Shown here: positions 1 through 14,100 of the stretch, piece after piece
Layout of the letters: every line of letters begins with the position of its first letter
Position numbering within the stretch: the stretch's first letter is position 1
From: Glandiceps talaboti
Lineage: Eukaryota > Hemichordata > Enteropneusta > Spengelidae
Assembly: GCF_964340395.1 (NCBI RefSeq)
Contig: NC_135564.1
Span: 11,431,391 to 11,495,390, forward strand
Length of the DNA: 64,000 nucleotides
Direction: 5' to 3'
Translations under genes and position numbers: made by a program
The notes under the pieces: generated by a model
Told to the model about the DNA's origin: nothing
Seen by the model: the letters and a program-made list of their open reading frames with translations, nothing else
The model's database searches: none

Positions 1-258
1 AATTTTAAAAACATCACATGTACACTGATAATAATAGTTTAAAAATCACGTATTTTCTTGTTCGTTCCTTCGACCCTTTTAAAAAAGTGAAATTTCATTT
101 ACTAATTAGTGTAGATGCTAAGTTCAGATATTAAGGAAACCACACAACAGCAAACAAATTATGATACCTTATACATTTAAAATACAGCCAGCAAAACAGT
201 GCAGTGGGTAGTTGAAAGTCAATGTAAAATCTTAAGTTAGTGCAAGAAGCCCTCCTCT

Positions 259-670
259 CAAAACGAAACAAAGGGGAAGGAAAGGGAAAGGAAGGAAAAG
301 GAAGGAGATGGACTGGAATGGAATGGGGTAGAATGAATGGAAAGGAAAGGAAAGGGAATGGAAGAAAGAGGAAGGGAGTAGAAGGGAAGGAAAAGGAAGG
401 AGGGGAGGGGTTGGAAAGGAGGAGAGGAAAGGAACAGGAACAGGAAGGAAAGGAAAGGAAAAGACAGCAAAGGAAAGGAAGGAAACGAAACGAAACGAAA
501 CGAAACGAAACGAAAGAATAGCAAACAAAAGGAAAAGAAAGAAAACGAAAGGAAAGGAGACAACAGGAAATGAAAGGAAAGGGAAAGGAAAGGAAAGGAA
601 AGGAGAGGTAAGGAAAAGAAACAAAGCAAAACAAAGCAAATGAAACGAAAAGAAACGAAACGACACAAAA
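259..670. repeat. Purine-rich GGAAA/CGAAA degenerate repeat
   Basis: About 400 bases almost wholly of A and G on the plus strand, built of GGAAA, GGAAAG and CGAAA units, in the intron before exon 770-900. The long open frames on both strands here are low-complexity artefacts. The rest of 1-769 shows no feature. Confidence 0.9.
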
Positions 671-769
671 CGATAAAACAAAATAAAACAAAACAAAAAC
701 GCTTATCACATATAACAAAGACTTAACATATTCATCTTTTTATAATTATCTAATACTGAACAAATACAG

Positions 770-900
770 CAATTGGGACGGAGGCCAACCTGATAATTAT
801 AATGATGTTGAAGACTGTGCCATCATATGGGCAAATGGAAGATGGAATGACAGAGGTTGTGATTACACTCTCACAGGATATTTATGTCAGCATGAAGCAG
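770..900 (+). CDS. Gene A CTLD1, C-terminal part (5' truncated by the window)
   Basis: The exon reads [16 protein letters not shown], then [11 protein letters not shown] and [14 protein letters not shown] and WND match gene B CTLD1 exon 4, with the same length (131 bp) and phases. The first two exons of this domain and the signal peptide must lie left of base 1. Bases 1-769 contain no other recognisable exon. Confidence 0.85.
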
Positions 901-2204
901 GTATTTGAGAAACATCAGCCTTCTAAGTATTAACCACTGTATATGACAGTATGCCCTAATGATCTACAATATACTGTAACCCTAGAAATTTTCGCCACTA
1001 GACAATTTGACAATTTTACAGTTTTTGGCTAGTTCTCAAAAGACCACTTTGTACTAGTTACCAAACTGGTACATTGCGTTGATGTACAACAAGGCATTCG
1101 AGTCCGTTCTTTTTAGTATTTTTGTTTTCTAATGAATTAATAGAACATAAATTCATGCTATGTCTAGTGTAAATGTACAAGAAATGACAGTATATCAACT
1201 AACTCTCAATGCATCGTTAGCAAAGCATTGAACATGACAATACTATATTTATCCGTGACAAATTGTGTCCAATCGATTCAAAACACAAAGCAATAAGGAA
1301 TAAAGGGTGTTATTGCTTATGGCTTATACAGTGTTGGAGTTGCAGATGGGTTGCAATTGGACGCAATTTGTCACTGATTTATAGTGATAGCTCTGTTACA
1401 AAGATGATATGCGTAAGATAGAGAAATATTAGACGTATAAAGTTTGGAATTTCAATTTCAACATCACCACAAATTAGTAAAAAAGAGAAAGTTAAAGAGT
1501 ACTGCATGGCGATAAATTGCCTCTTCTACATGATCAAAGTTATTACAATTTATCACTCAAACCTTCAGCATACCTTACCCCAGCACATTCGTAATTTTTT
1601 GTTTGAATAATCTTCTCTAGACATTCCCATAAAGTGTGACGAAGACGATCGTTGGTCCTCAGTCAATGATAAGTGCTATATATATGTGGATCAATGGATA
1701 ACCTGGGACAGTGCACAGACATATTGTGAAGCCATGGGTGCTGATCTAGTCATAGTGGACAACCAGTATGTTCAAGACTATTTAGAGGCAATGTCTGCTA
1801 AATTTCAGGGCATAACTTGGCTTGGTGCATCAGATACAGTAAGTTAAATTTCTCACTCTGTCTGCACTATGTGAATTTATTATAATTTATTATAATAAGG
1901 ATAGGTGCTTAAGTCTAGTATCGTAAAGTTACTAAACAGGGGGTGGAAAAGTTTTTCATTTTTAAAAAAAAAATAGTTTTGATGAACTTTACCTTCAATG
2001 TGGCGAGGAAGCATCATTTTGTGAAATATAATAATGTTTGTTATATCACAGATTACGAACGTGGTTGGTTCTTTTGCATGGATTGACGGAAGTGCATTGA
2101 CCTATACCAACTGGAAGTCTGGACAACCGAACGCCCAGTAAGTATGGGTCATAATTATACACATGATGGTGCTGGTGGTCGTAGTTGTTGTTGTTGGGAT
2201 GGCG

Positions 2205-2260
<56 letters not shown>

Positions 2261-2706
2261 AATGGTGGTGGTGGTGGTGGTGGTGGTGGTGGTGGTGGCT
2301 GTGGTGATGGTGATGATAGGAGTACTGCATTCATAATTATGTATTCAAGCATATCAAAGTATATACACTGGGACATATGACAATATTTATTACATTCAAC
2401 GAATAGTAAATTTGGGGATTCTGATGATATAAATGCTCCTTGTTATGTATTTGCAGATATACTACCAACTGTGCTCAGATCTACCATGCTAATGATGGCC
2501 AATGGAATGTACAGGATTGTACATTAAACAGGAACTTTGTATGCCAGAAACCAGAAGGTTTGTTGATGTACAATTTTTTTTTATATTGGGAATAGCTCAT
2601 TTTAAATGTGTGAACCTAATCTAATCCATGACAGTACGTGTAATACGAATCGGAAGGTTTTTTTGTAAAAGTGTTGAGATGGAGATAGATAGATAGATAG
2701 ATAGAG

Positions 2707-2757
<51 letters not shown>

Positions 2758-3212
2758 GAGAGAACGTATAGAATATACTTTCATTGCCATTAAAATACAA
2801 CTAACTTGCTTTTGTGTCACTTTTCGACTATATCCCTGCGCATGGCAATCAAGACGACTTTCGCGCTTTCAAATCATGCCGAGAAAATGTAGTAAGCTTC
2901 TACCTTAGCAACAATGTTTTCTGTAAAGTTGTCTTGTTTCAGCATCACGTAAGAGTACTATTTCAAATTCTTTTTGACAGGTACGTGTGCAGCTGGTTGG
3001 CAAATCTTCAAAGGGAGTTGTTATCAGTTCAATACATTTTTCCCATCAACTTGGACTGATGCCAAACACACGTGTGATGCCCAGGGAGGACATCTCGTTA
3101 CTATTAATAAGTAAGTTAGGTGGTATTGCTAAAGAACAACAAACTGATAGTATTGCTAAGGAAACCACAAGCTGATAGTATGCTCTCAAGGTTACCTTCC
3201 ATAAGAAAATGT

Positions 3213-3291
<79 letters not shown>

Positions 3292-3302
3292 GCCTGCCTG
3301 CC

Positions 3303-3365
<63 letters not shown>

Positions 3366-4141
3366 GTCTGTCTGTGAAATGAGATCTAAACGGTTTGCTG
3401 CACAAAATCCAATGAAACGTGCTACACATTTTCCTTAAACTGAACACATTTTCGTACACATCATATGAATATTAATTAGTCATTGGTATAATCAATGATT
3501 TCCAGTCATTTGGTTTTATCTTAAGGATAGAATCTTCAAATTCCATATAATTTATACTACATTAATAAAGCGCACGTGTACGTCCTGTAAAGGTTGTTTG
3601 GTTGTTTATGTAGCTTGTAGTTTTAACGAGTCATTTACATAACTTATGATTTTCGGTAATTGGGCAATATCATAAAAAGCATTTTTCAAATTTCAAATTT
3701 GTATAAACAAAGGCACACACTTCATATAAAGCGTACTGACATTGGCTTTTAGTTTCAATGGGGCATTTACTTTGCTCAGAAACTAGCGTTCCAACTTATT
3801 TGTAACTGTGAGTAATGCACATCCTTGAAAACAAAAACTTTGTAGAAGTTTAGTCTAACCTATGTCAGGCTAAAGTACAACCCAACTATCATGATATACC
3901 ACAGTTTGGGGCTGTTTATCTTATCACCCTTCTATTAATTACTTGAGGTGAGTTCACTATGTCAAAACAGTTTATATTTTTTATTCAGATACTATATTTT
4001 TTCATATTAACATTGTTATAAATATTATAATTATTTTTAGCCAAGCTGAGAATGACTATCTTGTATCTCAGTTTGAGAATCTTAGAAGTGCCGGCATTGT
4101 AGATATTTGGATTGGAGTATCTGGCAAGTATTTATTTATAG

Positions 4142-4173
<32 letters not shown>

Positions 4174-4238
4174 CATACATACATACATACATTTATGCAT
4201 GCAAGCAAGCAAGCACGCACGCACGCACACACACACAA

Positions 4239-4271
<33 letters not shown>

Positions 4272-5514
4272 TAGACAGTACATGTAATGAACTTTGTTAT
4301 GATTTTCCTCAATGTATATTAATATTATTGTTCAAACTCAGAAGCGACTCCGTTACTTTGTTCATAGCTAATTGAAAATATAGTAATCTTAGTAGCTTTT
4401 TTCGAAGTAATTAGACTACAACGTTGCTATATCAACAAAAGAAGAACCACTTTTTCTACACCCCTTTAATTACTTAGTCTAGAGGCTATCCGTGCCTTTG
4501 AATCTTCCCCGGCGTCTAGAGGAATCAGAAGTCATGATCTGAACCAAAACTTAGTTCAGGCAAATGAATAAACCCCTAAAACCCCTAGCTTTTAGAATAA
4601 CTAACCTATTGTAGGGGGGGGGGGGCGGAGTTCAGTTATTGATTAACACTAACATGATATGAATTGCAGTGTGGGTGACGAATGGCTTTGTTTGAATTTT
4701 GCATTTCATCTCATCAGCTCCTCGTTCCTCTAGGCGTGGAGAATGATTCAAAGCCATGGATAGCATCTAGACTATTGGCCACTCGTGTATAGCGAATGGT
4801 CAGTTGGAGGGCCATTATTAACGATAAATCTTTCAGGTTATTTTGGCTATTGAGAAATAATATAATACATACATTATGTACATTCTCGATGATGGGCAAA
4901 ATGACAGTAAATTGTAATGTTTAGTATACCAAGCCATTATACATGACTTTTGTAATATTTATATAACCAAAAACATTAGAGAGAAAGTCAACTGTCTATG
5001 TCATAAAACGTCCTGTATGCACATCATATACCAAGCTACAATGCCTTTGCTAGTGCGTCTAATAGTACTGTTATCATCCATACATCAGATACGGAAAATG
5101 ACGGCAACTTCCTTTGGTCCGATGGCAGCGATGGGACGCTAACATATGCAAATTGGGGGAGAGGTGAACCTCGGAATGCCCCTGATCAAGATGACTGTGG
5201 TTCCATCTATGTAGGTACGTATCTATCGCTATATATATACTTTCGTATATCATATTTTCTAATCCAATCAATTCTCTCGTTTCATCTATGTGTCTGTAGT
5301 CTATCCGCATGTCTGAACGAAAAAGTTAGATCGAGAACACTTTACTTATAGCTTTGCTGCAAGTATGTTTGTACGCATGAGATGCAATCAAGATGACATC
5401 AGGTTATACCGCCGTGTTCTATTCTACTCACACGGTTAGATTGCATTTGGATTATTACGTTCCATATTAAAGGATATATATGTACGCATAATTGGTAATA
5501 ACTGAGTGTACAGG

Positions 5515-5606
<92 letters not shown>

Positions 5607-8106
5607 CTGTCTGCTGTCTGTCTGTCTGTCTGTCTGCTGTCTGTCTGTCTGTCTGCCTGTCTGTATGTCTATCTACGTGTATGCATACATGAAATTATGT
5701 AGTATATGGGTTGACCTCTAACCTTATCTCTAGATAATGATGATGGATACTGGGACATCTTGAACTGCTACATACCACAGGCATTTGTTTGCGAGATTCG
5801 GGAAGGTAATTTCCTTACGTAAACATAATCTCAAATGAAGATTTCCGACCGCTTTTTATTAACATGCACCTTCAGTATAAATTTCAATTGACATTGAGAA
5901 TTTCATAACATTTTTCTAATCATTGCCATTGTATTCATAATCAAAGATAACCCAAAACAAGAAAACAATTTCAACTAGACAACTGCTGTCACAACAACTT
6001 CACATGACGGCCATGTTTGTGACTATAGGTATCTGTCTCATCTATAGTCTAAGAAACACACTCGAGTTGAGGTGAAAGCCAGGTATCCACAGGCTTGAAT
6101 AGATAGCTTTATATACCTTATTGAAAACTAGTACGCTGATAATCAAGTGAATGGAAATCATTTGTATAAAACTAACATTTGATATATACTTAGTTCTAGC
6201 AGCTCCTTGCAATTGGTTGTTGGCAAATGCTTGCCACTTTTTTCTATAGCAGATATTATATGCTATAATATGCCGACATCAGTATTGGAGATGACCTTTT
6301 GCCAATTAACCCATTTCTCTTTCAGGACAAGCTGTTGTCCCTCTCGATCCAAATACAGGTATGTTTTATTTTGTTTGACTGTTTGTTTGTTTGTTTGGTT
6401 GTTTGTTTGTTTGGTTATTTGGTGATGTCATTTTACTGACCTTGAATCAGTGGGGTGAGATAAAACGTAACATTTCATACGCATGCTCACCATTAGTGCA
6501 TATACTTTGTTTGTAATTACAAACGTTCTGTAAGATGGGAATTAACATTAAAACTTTAGTCTTTCTGGTTTGGTAGTATATATATGTACATTTTCTCAAA
6601 TCTCTCGACGTCAAAGCTAAGTTTTGGGTCAGCGACCCCAGTATTAATAATGCATGTTTAAAATAGTTAAAGTGGCCGCATGGGTGAGGATTAGTATTTA
6701 TTTTGTATTTTTAATTTATAATATTTTTTATCATGACATGCTACTGAAAAATGAAAGTGAAATAGCATATGCCAAATCCTTGCTTGTCATTCAATAAATT
6801 GCAAAAGGCTGTTAAGAGTGTAAAATATTTGTTATTGTACGTATAACAAACAATTTGCACAAACAATTTGCAAATAATAACAAACATTTTGCACATTTGT
6901 TAGCTTTTTGCAATGTATTGAGTTACAAACACAGATATGGACAAATTTGTTTCACATTGATTTGTCAAGTTGGAAGTCATGATAAGATTGTGTTATCAAT
7001 TAGAAATCCAAAATAACTACCGAATCCTCATCCATATGACTACTTTAGAATAACAGATGAGAGAAACATATATCAAGGAATTGAAATCTCCTTCAAGAAG
7101 ATAGAAGACTGTAACATTTTGAAATACATGTACTTTCCTTTTCTCATTTTTTTATCGAAGAGCGTGGCAGTTGTCCAACTGGTTGGTCTTTACATGGAGA
7201 TTACTGTTATTTATTTGAAACTATCAAAACAATGCCTTATGCTGGTGCTGAGAATAAGTGTGAAAGTTATGGCGGTACCTTAGCTAGCATTGAAGATGGT
7301 GATGAGCAGAGTTTCCTTTCTGGTGAGTCAACAATTTCTTTTCTTCAAATAGGAAAATTATAGAATACTGACATATTTTCGATATACATGTATGTTAGAA
7401 GATACTTTTGGAATAGGCAGGTGTACATTACTTCGTTATTATATTTCTCCACTTGCTAGAAACAACATATTTCTGTGTGTTCTATCTGGATTTCTTTAAA
7501 ACGCAATTGCTTACCAGGTTACTTCTAATTTGATTTTTCTATCATTGACAAATGTAGAGAGTAGACAAGGGATGTTTGTATGTTACCTTTACTGTGTCAA
7601 TCTCAGCATGATCAGTCTAAATTATTTGAATTAATACATTGTTTAGTAGCATTTGCAAGCTAAGATGAAATGTCGTGTAAAGATTCTGGGCGCAGTGAAA
7701 TGGTTCATGTCATTTGAAAAATATAAACTTTATAATTAGGGCCTAGGGGTATGGAATCCATACATATAATCGTACTTAGTCTGTTGTTGTGTAGCGTCGG
7801 AAATGTATAAGTAAGGTTATTTATATAAAAACAAAACTAACAGTAAATTTAAGGTTACTTTCTTTAGTGACGCTTTGAATAGACCAACAAGAATGTAATC
7901 TCGTACGTATTTCGTCTCATCACTTTGAAGGCCGTATGGACAATATCAGAACGTTCATGTGGATTGGATTACATGACAGGGGAACAGAAGATGGATGGGA
8001 ATGGGTCGATGGAACCCCGGTAAGTAACTTCATAAACAAAGTTGTTATTCCTAAATTGCCCTCAACATCTGTCTGTCCGTCCGTCCGCCCGTCCGTCCGT
8101 CCGTCC

Positions 8107-8172
<66 letters not shown>

Positions 8173-11100
8173 ATGTCTGTCTGTCTGCAGGGTTATTCAA
8201 ATAAGTTTGATGATCGAATGTATGGGTTGTTGCCAAAATATTTTACTTTAATATATACATGTACGGCAGATTAGGGCTTTGGCCTGTATTTTACATTATA
8301 ACTTCAACTTACAGTACAGCTTCCAGAACTGGGCATCAGGTGAACCAAACAATTATGATAACGATGGCGATGGCGATGGGGAAGACTGTGTACGTTTAGA
8401 GTACGAGCAATCAAAGAGAGGAGAATGGAATGATAAAGGTTGTGGCTACTCACATGGCTTCATCTGTAAAAGACCAAAAAGTTAGTATTATACGTTTGTG
8501 TATGGTTCAGTCGACAATATGATGGCTAGTGTCAGTCCGTCCGACCATCCGTACGTCTGTCCGTCTGTGTTGGTACCAGTATGTATGTATGTATGTATGT
8601 ATGTATGTATGTATGTATGTATGTATGTATGTATGTATGTATGTGTGTGTGTGTATGTATGTATGTATGTATGTATGTATGTATGTATGTATGTATGTAT
8701 GTATGTATGTGTGTGTGTGTGTGTGCATGTATGTATGTAGTGCTGTAATATGGGTTGACCTTTAACCCTATATCTGTATGTAATGATGTTGGATATTGGG
8801 ATATACTGGGATGTTGTGTGTGTCTGCATGCATGCATATATTGTCTATATGTCTATTGTTTGCTTTTAAGTATTTGAATGGTGAATAATTTAATTTGGGC
8901 AAACATTAAATATAATGTTTATATTTATCGATTGTACAAACATTTAAGGAATGGAATATATCACAACATGACGTATGTTCTTTTTTTTCAGCCAATGATG
9001 GTGGAATAGTTACCGAGGCTCCCAAAGTAACTCGTAAGTCTATTGCATGAAAAGATGATAGATTGAGTTTGAAAATTACAATCTGAGAAACTCAGTCAAG
9101 AAGTGACGATTTCACTCGAAAGTTAGGTCGCCTGCCTTTCACAAATTAATTCACGCAGATTCAACTGAAAACCCGAAAAAAATAATACTGATGTTCACTT
9201 AATGGCAATCCAAAATTTATTTGTCTCCTAACTAATGGAATTTTGAATTTTATAATTCTATGTTTTTCGAATATAACAAACTTTCTGATTAATTTATTCT
9301 GTGACTTGTTCCGCAGTTTGAGAATGTATCACAAAGTTTTAGCCACATCTCCTTTTTTCAGGCGATACAATTGTTTATTATATTGATCGTATTGATAAAT
9401 ATATGTCATTAGCAAATAACAGGCGATATATCAGTGGGGGGGGGGGGTTAATGACCTTAACATGACCTTTGGCATTGTCATATGTGTCTCATTTTTCTTC
9501 ATGTTAAATCATAAACGTGTGTGGTTAAATCATAAAAACCCAAGGAAAAATAGTGAAAATTGTGCTCTTAGGCAAAAATGGTGTGTTAAAGATGGATAAA
9601 GAATCCTACACTACCTGTTTGTGTCCTCTGATTCTATCATTTATGTCATCTATTTTGGTCGATGAACCTGGTCTTTTGTTTTATTTCCATCACAGCGAAA
9701 GTTGATCCTAAGTGCGGTTCTGGTTATGAGATTGACAGTTCAACAAATACTTGCTATAAGTTTGAAATTGATGACTATGTAGATTGGTCAACTGCTGAAT
9801 CAACCTGTAAAAAGAGTGGTGGTCATTTGTTGAGTATAAAGGATCAAACTGAACAGACCTTTGTCAATGGTAAGTATTCATTAATAAATTGATGTGAGAA
9901 AACAGAGATATTATTATCTCAGAATCAAGTGCTTTCAATTCCACTATGCAAAGTTAATTTCGATGTCAGATGCAGCCATGTTGGACAAACAGTTGGCATG
10001 GATAGTATATAAAAGGATCTTGAAGCTGTTTGGGGGCGTGCTAGTTACAGTTGTGAGCGCTTCGACTTCAAAATCTGGTTCAAAAGCGAGCTTAGTCTCG
10101 GTTACCCAGACCCTCGCCGTTGGGGGCTCTGCTTACGAGAGCTCGAGAGTCTGGGAAAATGAGATTTCAACTCGCCAATGCAGGAAGTAGATGCTGGAGC
10201 AGTGCATCATGGGGAGTACTTCACGTCCAACATTGCAACATTGCAGGCTGAACGATTTGGGTACCTTCGCTACAAATTATGGCTTCTCAACGTGGATTTC
10301 CCGTACTCTCGTTTGGGGAGGTCTCGTAGGCAGAGACCCCAGCAGCGAGAGTCTGTATAACAGAGACTAAGGAGGGATACGAGATCTCGCGAGATGGACT
10401 ATTAGCGAAATCGAAACCACCCTGATTATTAAAGATAGGATATAAGTTGCTCACGGTACGATGTTAGATCGTCAGTGTCGCAATCTACATTATATTTGTA
10501 AGGTATTAACTTGACAGTATTAAACGTGTCTGTTTCCTCAGCTCGTATGTATGGCTTGACATCAGCTGTGTTTTGGATTGGAGCTAATGACAGAACTTAT
10601 GAAGGTGGCTGGGAATGGAGTGATGGAACACCATTTGCATACCTCAACTGGAATGATGGTGAGTTTTAAAGTTCCTACACGCCATGGTCACACTGTATTT
10701 TCTTTTTGTTTGTTTTTTGTGAGTATCCTCAAGATTTTACTCTTAGACTATAGTTTACGAGTAGAATCTCCCGAATACAATAGGCCTTACAAGTAATCGC
10801 AACTTACTCCCTTCCCATTCCGGCCCCATATACCATATTGCGCGGTTCAACACCAATCCTATTTTTTTTTCTCTAAATAAACGTCATTAAAGAGCATGCC
10901 CTACATGAGGAAAAATGAGGGCTGAAACAAAATAGAAAAAAAAAACGTTAGCCGGTCATCTCCAAGTTCCCATTTTCGTGAATTCTCTATCATGGGTGCA
11001 TATTGGGCTAGCTAGATATGTATAGTGTATAGCTACATTAGACCATAATAAGCTTTTCACACAAACGACGTAACCTATTGGGAGCAATGTTCTCAGTGAA

Positions 11101-14100
11101 AGCTATATACAACATTCCATTGTGACCATGAACGATACTTATACATGCTACAGGTGAGCCAAACAACTATGACCACGGATACACCACTGAAGATTGTACA
11201 GAAATAATTGTCAGCAGTGGAAAATGGAACGATCATAAATGTGACCAAAATATCGGATACATTTGTAAAAATAAGGGTAAGTCGATTTTGACAAATATTA
11301 AATCCCAATATTGATATATTCTAGGGAAATTATCACGAGGAAGCTTAAGATTTTTTACACACTGTGAATGCGTAAAACTTAAATTACATGATCATGAACA
11401 CAAGTATATATTCTATGGAAGCGTACATCGTCGAGATAGAATGCTAGATCCAACTTAGCCTAGCGTGATAAGGTATCGACACTTACATGATTATCAAAAT
11501 ATATACATAATTTGTTTTCCTTGTGGTATTTCTATATTTCAGGTGATATCGTAGAATACTACAACGTGTACCGTAACTACGTCTTAGATGGATATGACAC
11601 GTTGCATATAGACAATGTCCTCCCAGAAGTCTGTGCACAACGATGTTTGTTAGAGAAAGGATTCACGTGTTACTCCTTTGACTACGATAGGATCAATATG
11701 GCCTGTGATCTTAGTACTTACACCAAAGAGACGTCTGGAATTGGATTAGAGACAGATTCCAACTTTGATCACTACCAAGTTGGTGAGTTTGTCGATTCTA
11801 TTCTCCACTGGCTGTAATACCATTATGAGTACTTAATATTGGCTGGCTGAATACAAGAAAATTTCTTTGGCTTGGGTCGCTCTGTTTTTGAAATTGAAAA
11901 CAGTGTAAGGAGTCATCCAGTTTTGAACATTTGTAATGCGAGGTGGGGGTTATTCTCGTTTTGGTCGTGATGGAAGAACAATTCTTTTCTGCACAGGGTT
12001 GATCTTGTCTGAAGTGGGGTATCATAGGACATACATGTAATCTAACACCAAGACAGGACGAGTAAACAGTCAATGTAATTATCTCTTCCTTCAGTTATAA
12101 TCGCATCATTAACCCAGAAGCACTACTAGTTCTGTGAAAACTTTAAAACATAGAAAATAGCATGCTATTAAGGATTTCAATTATTAATTACAATCGGTGA
12201 TGTCGGCCAGCTTTTCTTCAAGATTCCATTGTTTTTGTCCTTATTGTTTCACGGCTAGCTGGTAGTCTTTGAATTACCTCTTTGATTTCCGGATTGTATT
12301 TTTCTCTCTACGTATACAGTATCATTCCCACCAGTCGAAGTCACCACCACCTTGGCACCTAACTCTCGCTGTGAGTACGGATGGTCATCTTATGGAAGTT
12401 ATTGTTATTTTGCCCAGACGGTCAAGATGCCATGGCTGGATGCTAGAGATTCATGTCGACGGGAGGGCGCTGACTTGATTTCTATCCGTGATAGCAATGA
12501 AGATCAGTTTATGATATCTCTGATGCAAAATAGTAAGTTAATATTATATTCTTCAGAGAAATGTCAGTATGTTGTATATACATACATAATGTATAATAGT
12601 AATATAAAACTGGTTAAGCTCATTTGAAGCTTATAATATTTGTTAATAGGGATATGATGGTATATTAATACATTGGAATTAAACATGTCGATTGAGCAGC
12701 AGGGTGTTAACGTCGGTACGTCCATGCCATCATTGTGATTATAGAAATAACAAATCATCTTCCGATGTTGTTTGGAAGTTGATGGCACGGGTGTCCTCTG
12801 TATAGCGGCATAGGTAGACAAATATATGTCATCATATGTTTTGCTATGTATTAAGCCTACACACCTGAATTGAGTTCTACCTATATCAAGCAGTGATGGT
12901 TGCGAAATGCATCTCCTCGACTTTGTCCTTGTTTTTGAAAGAAATGTATTTGTCCATTTAGGTTTCGTAGTTTTAGCAGAACAACTGAGTTGTATGCTTC
13001 TCGTTTTCATGTGTATTACAATATTGTAACGTTTACAGTTTTTTTTTTAACTTCCTTTCGATAGTGTGTGATGCCTTCCATTCCGACTCCACTGACGACC
13101 AGTACATTTATCGCTATGTCTCTGCACCAATTCAAAATAGTAGAGTTACGTTCGAAGTGAAGGCCTCCAGTGATGTCCATATTTCCTTGTCTGCCAATAA
13201 CTACGACACCGACCCAATGTATGAAATTGTAATCGGTGGTTGGGGAAATACCCAATCTGTGATCAGACGATGTATTCAGTGTGCGAACGAAGTAGTCGCC
13301 AGCACAATCGACATAGTGTCACCCACGGAGTTCAGGGCATTCTGGATAACATTTGTGAATGGAAAGATATCTGTTGGAAAAGACGGAGAGACGGCATTTA
13401 TGGAATGGACTGACCCCGATCCTCTGAGTATTAATTATGTAGGTTATACGACTGGATTTGGAAGCAATGGTGAATTTATACTATGTACGGATCATTCAGG
13501 TAAGTTATATATGCCAATTTGAAAGTTGATCATGTTTATTTAAGACATGTTTACCACCTTCCGTCAAAAGCGTATAACAATATGTTCGAGGTGCCATGTA
13601 TTAGTATTAAAGTCTGTTTGTCAATCGAAGGTCTGAAAGGCGAACAGCGATCAGGCTAATTTGATATTAGCTGCTAAAAATATTAAAACAAGCCGATTGA
13701 AAAAATGCACCATACGAAAGATATAAGGTGTGTGTGTCAAAGCCTCGTTGTTCCATAAAGACTTATCGACGAACAAACTATCTTTTTTTTCAGTAAGCTC
13801 ATATTTCCCATTGTAAAGAAACTATGTGATTTATATTTTTGTCCAAAAGACAGTGACTTTGTTTGGATTGGTATAAACGATTTACGTACAGAGATGACGT
13901 ATGAATGGAGTGATCTAACTGAGGTTACATACACTCGTTGGAATAATGGTGAACCTAATAACAGTGGAGAAGAAGATTGTGTACATTCGTATGTTTCTGT
14001 ACGTACATGAGTACTCTATCATTTAATCATTGAAGTGATATCATAATACAGCAGAGTGTCCCGCCAAATGACCTAGGTTTTCTATCAATCATTTCTAAAT

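Noticed and set aside
131-718. Long minus-strand and plus-strand frames over 131-718
   Set aside because: They lie on a purine-rich degenerate repeat; the translations are Phe/Ser/Leu or Lys/Gly/Glu only.
3213-3375. Regular short-period array resembling a CRISPR
   Set aside because: It is a 4-base microsatellite without unique spacers, and the genome is eukaryotic. The same holds for the arrays at 5515, 8069, 8579 and 28018.
4124-4133. gtattt at 4128 as the donor of exon 4041-4123
   Set aside because: It shifts the frame into a stop shortly after the junction; the GC donor at 4124 keeps frame and exon length.
13065-13499. The FAMeT exon as a separate intronless gene
   Set aside because: Bounded by good acceptor and donor sites in phase 1, lacks its own start context, and joins in frame to the CTLD exons on both sides.
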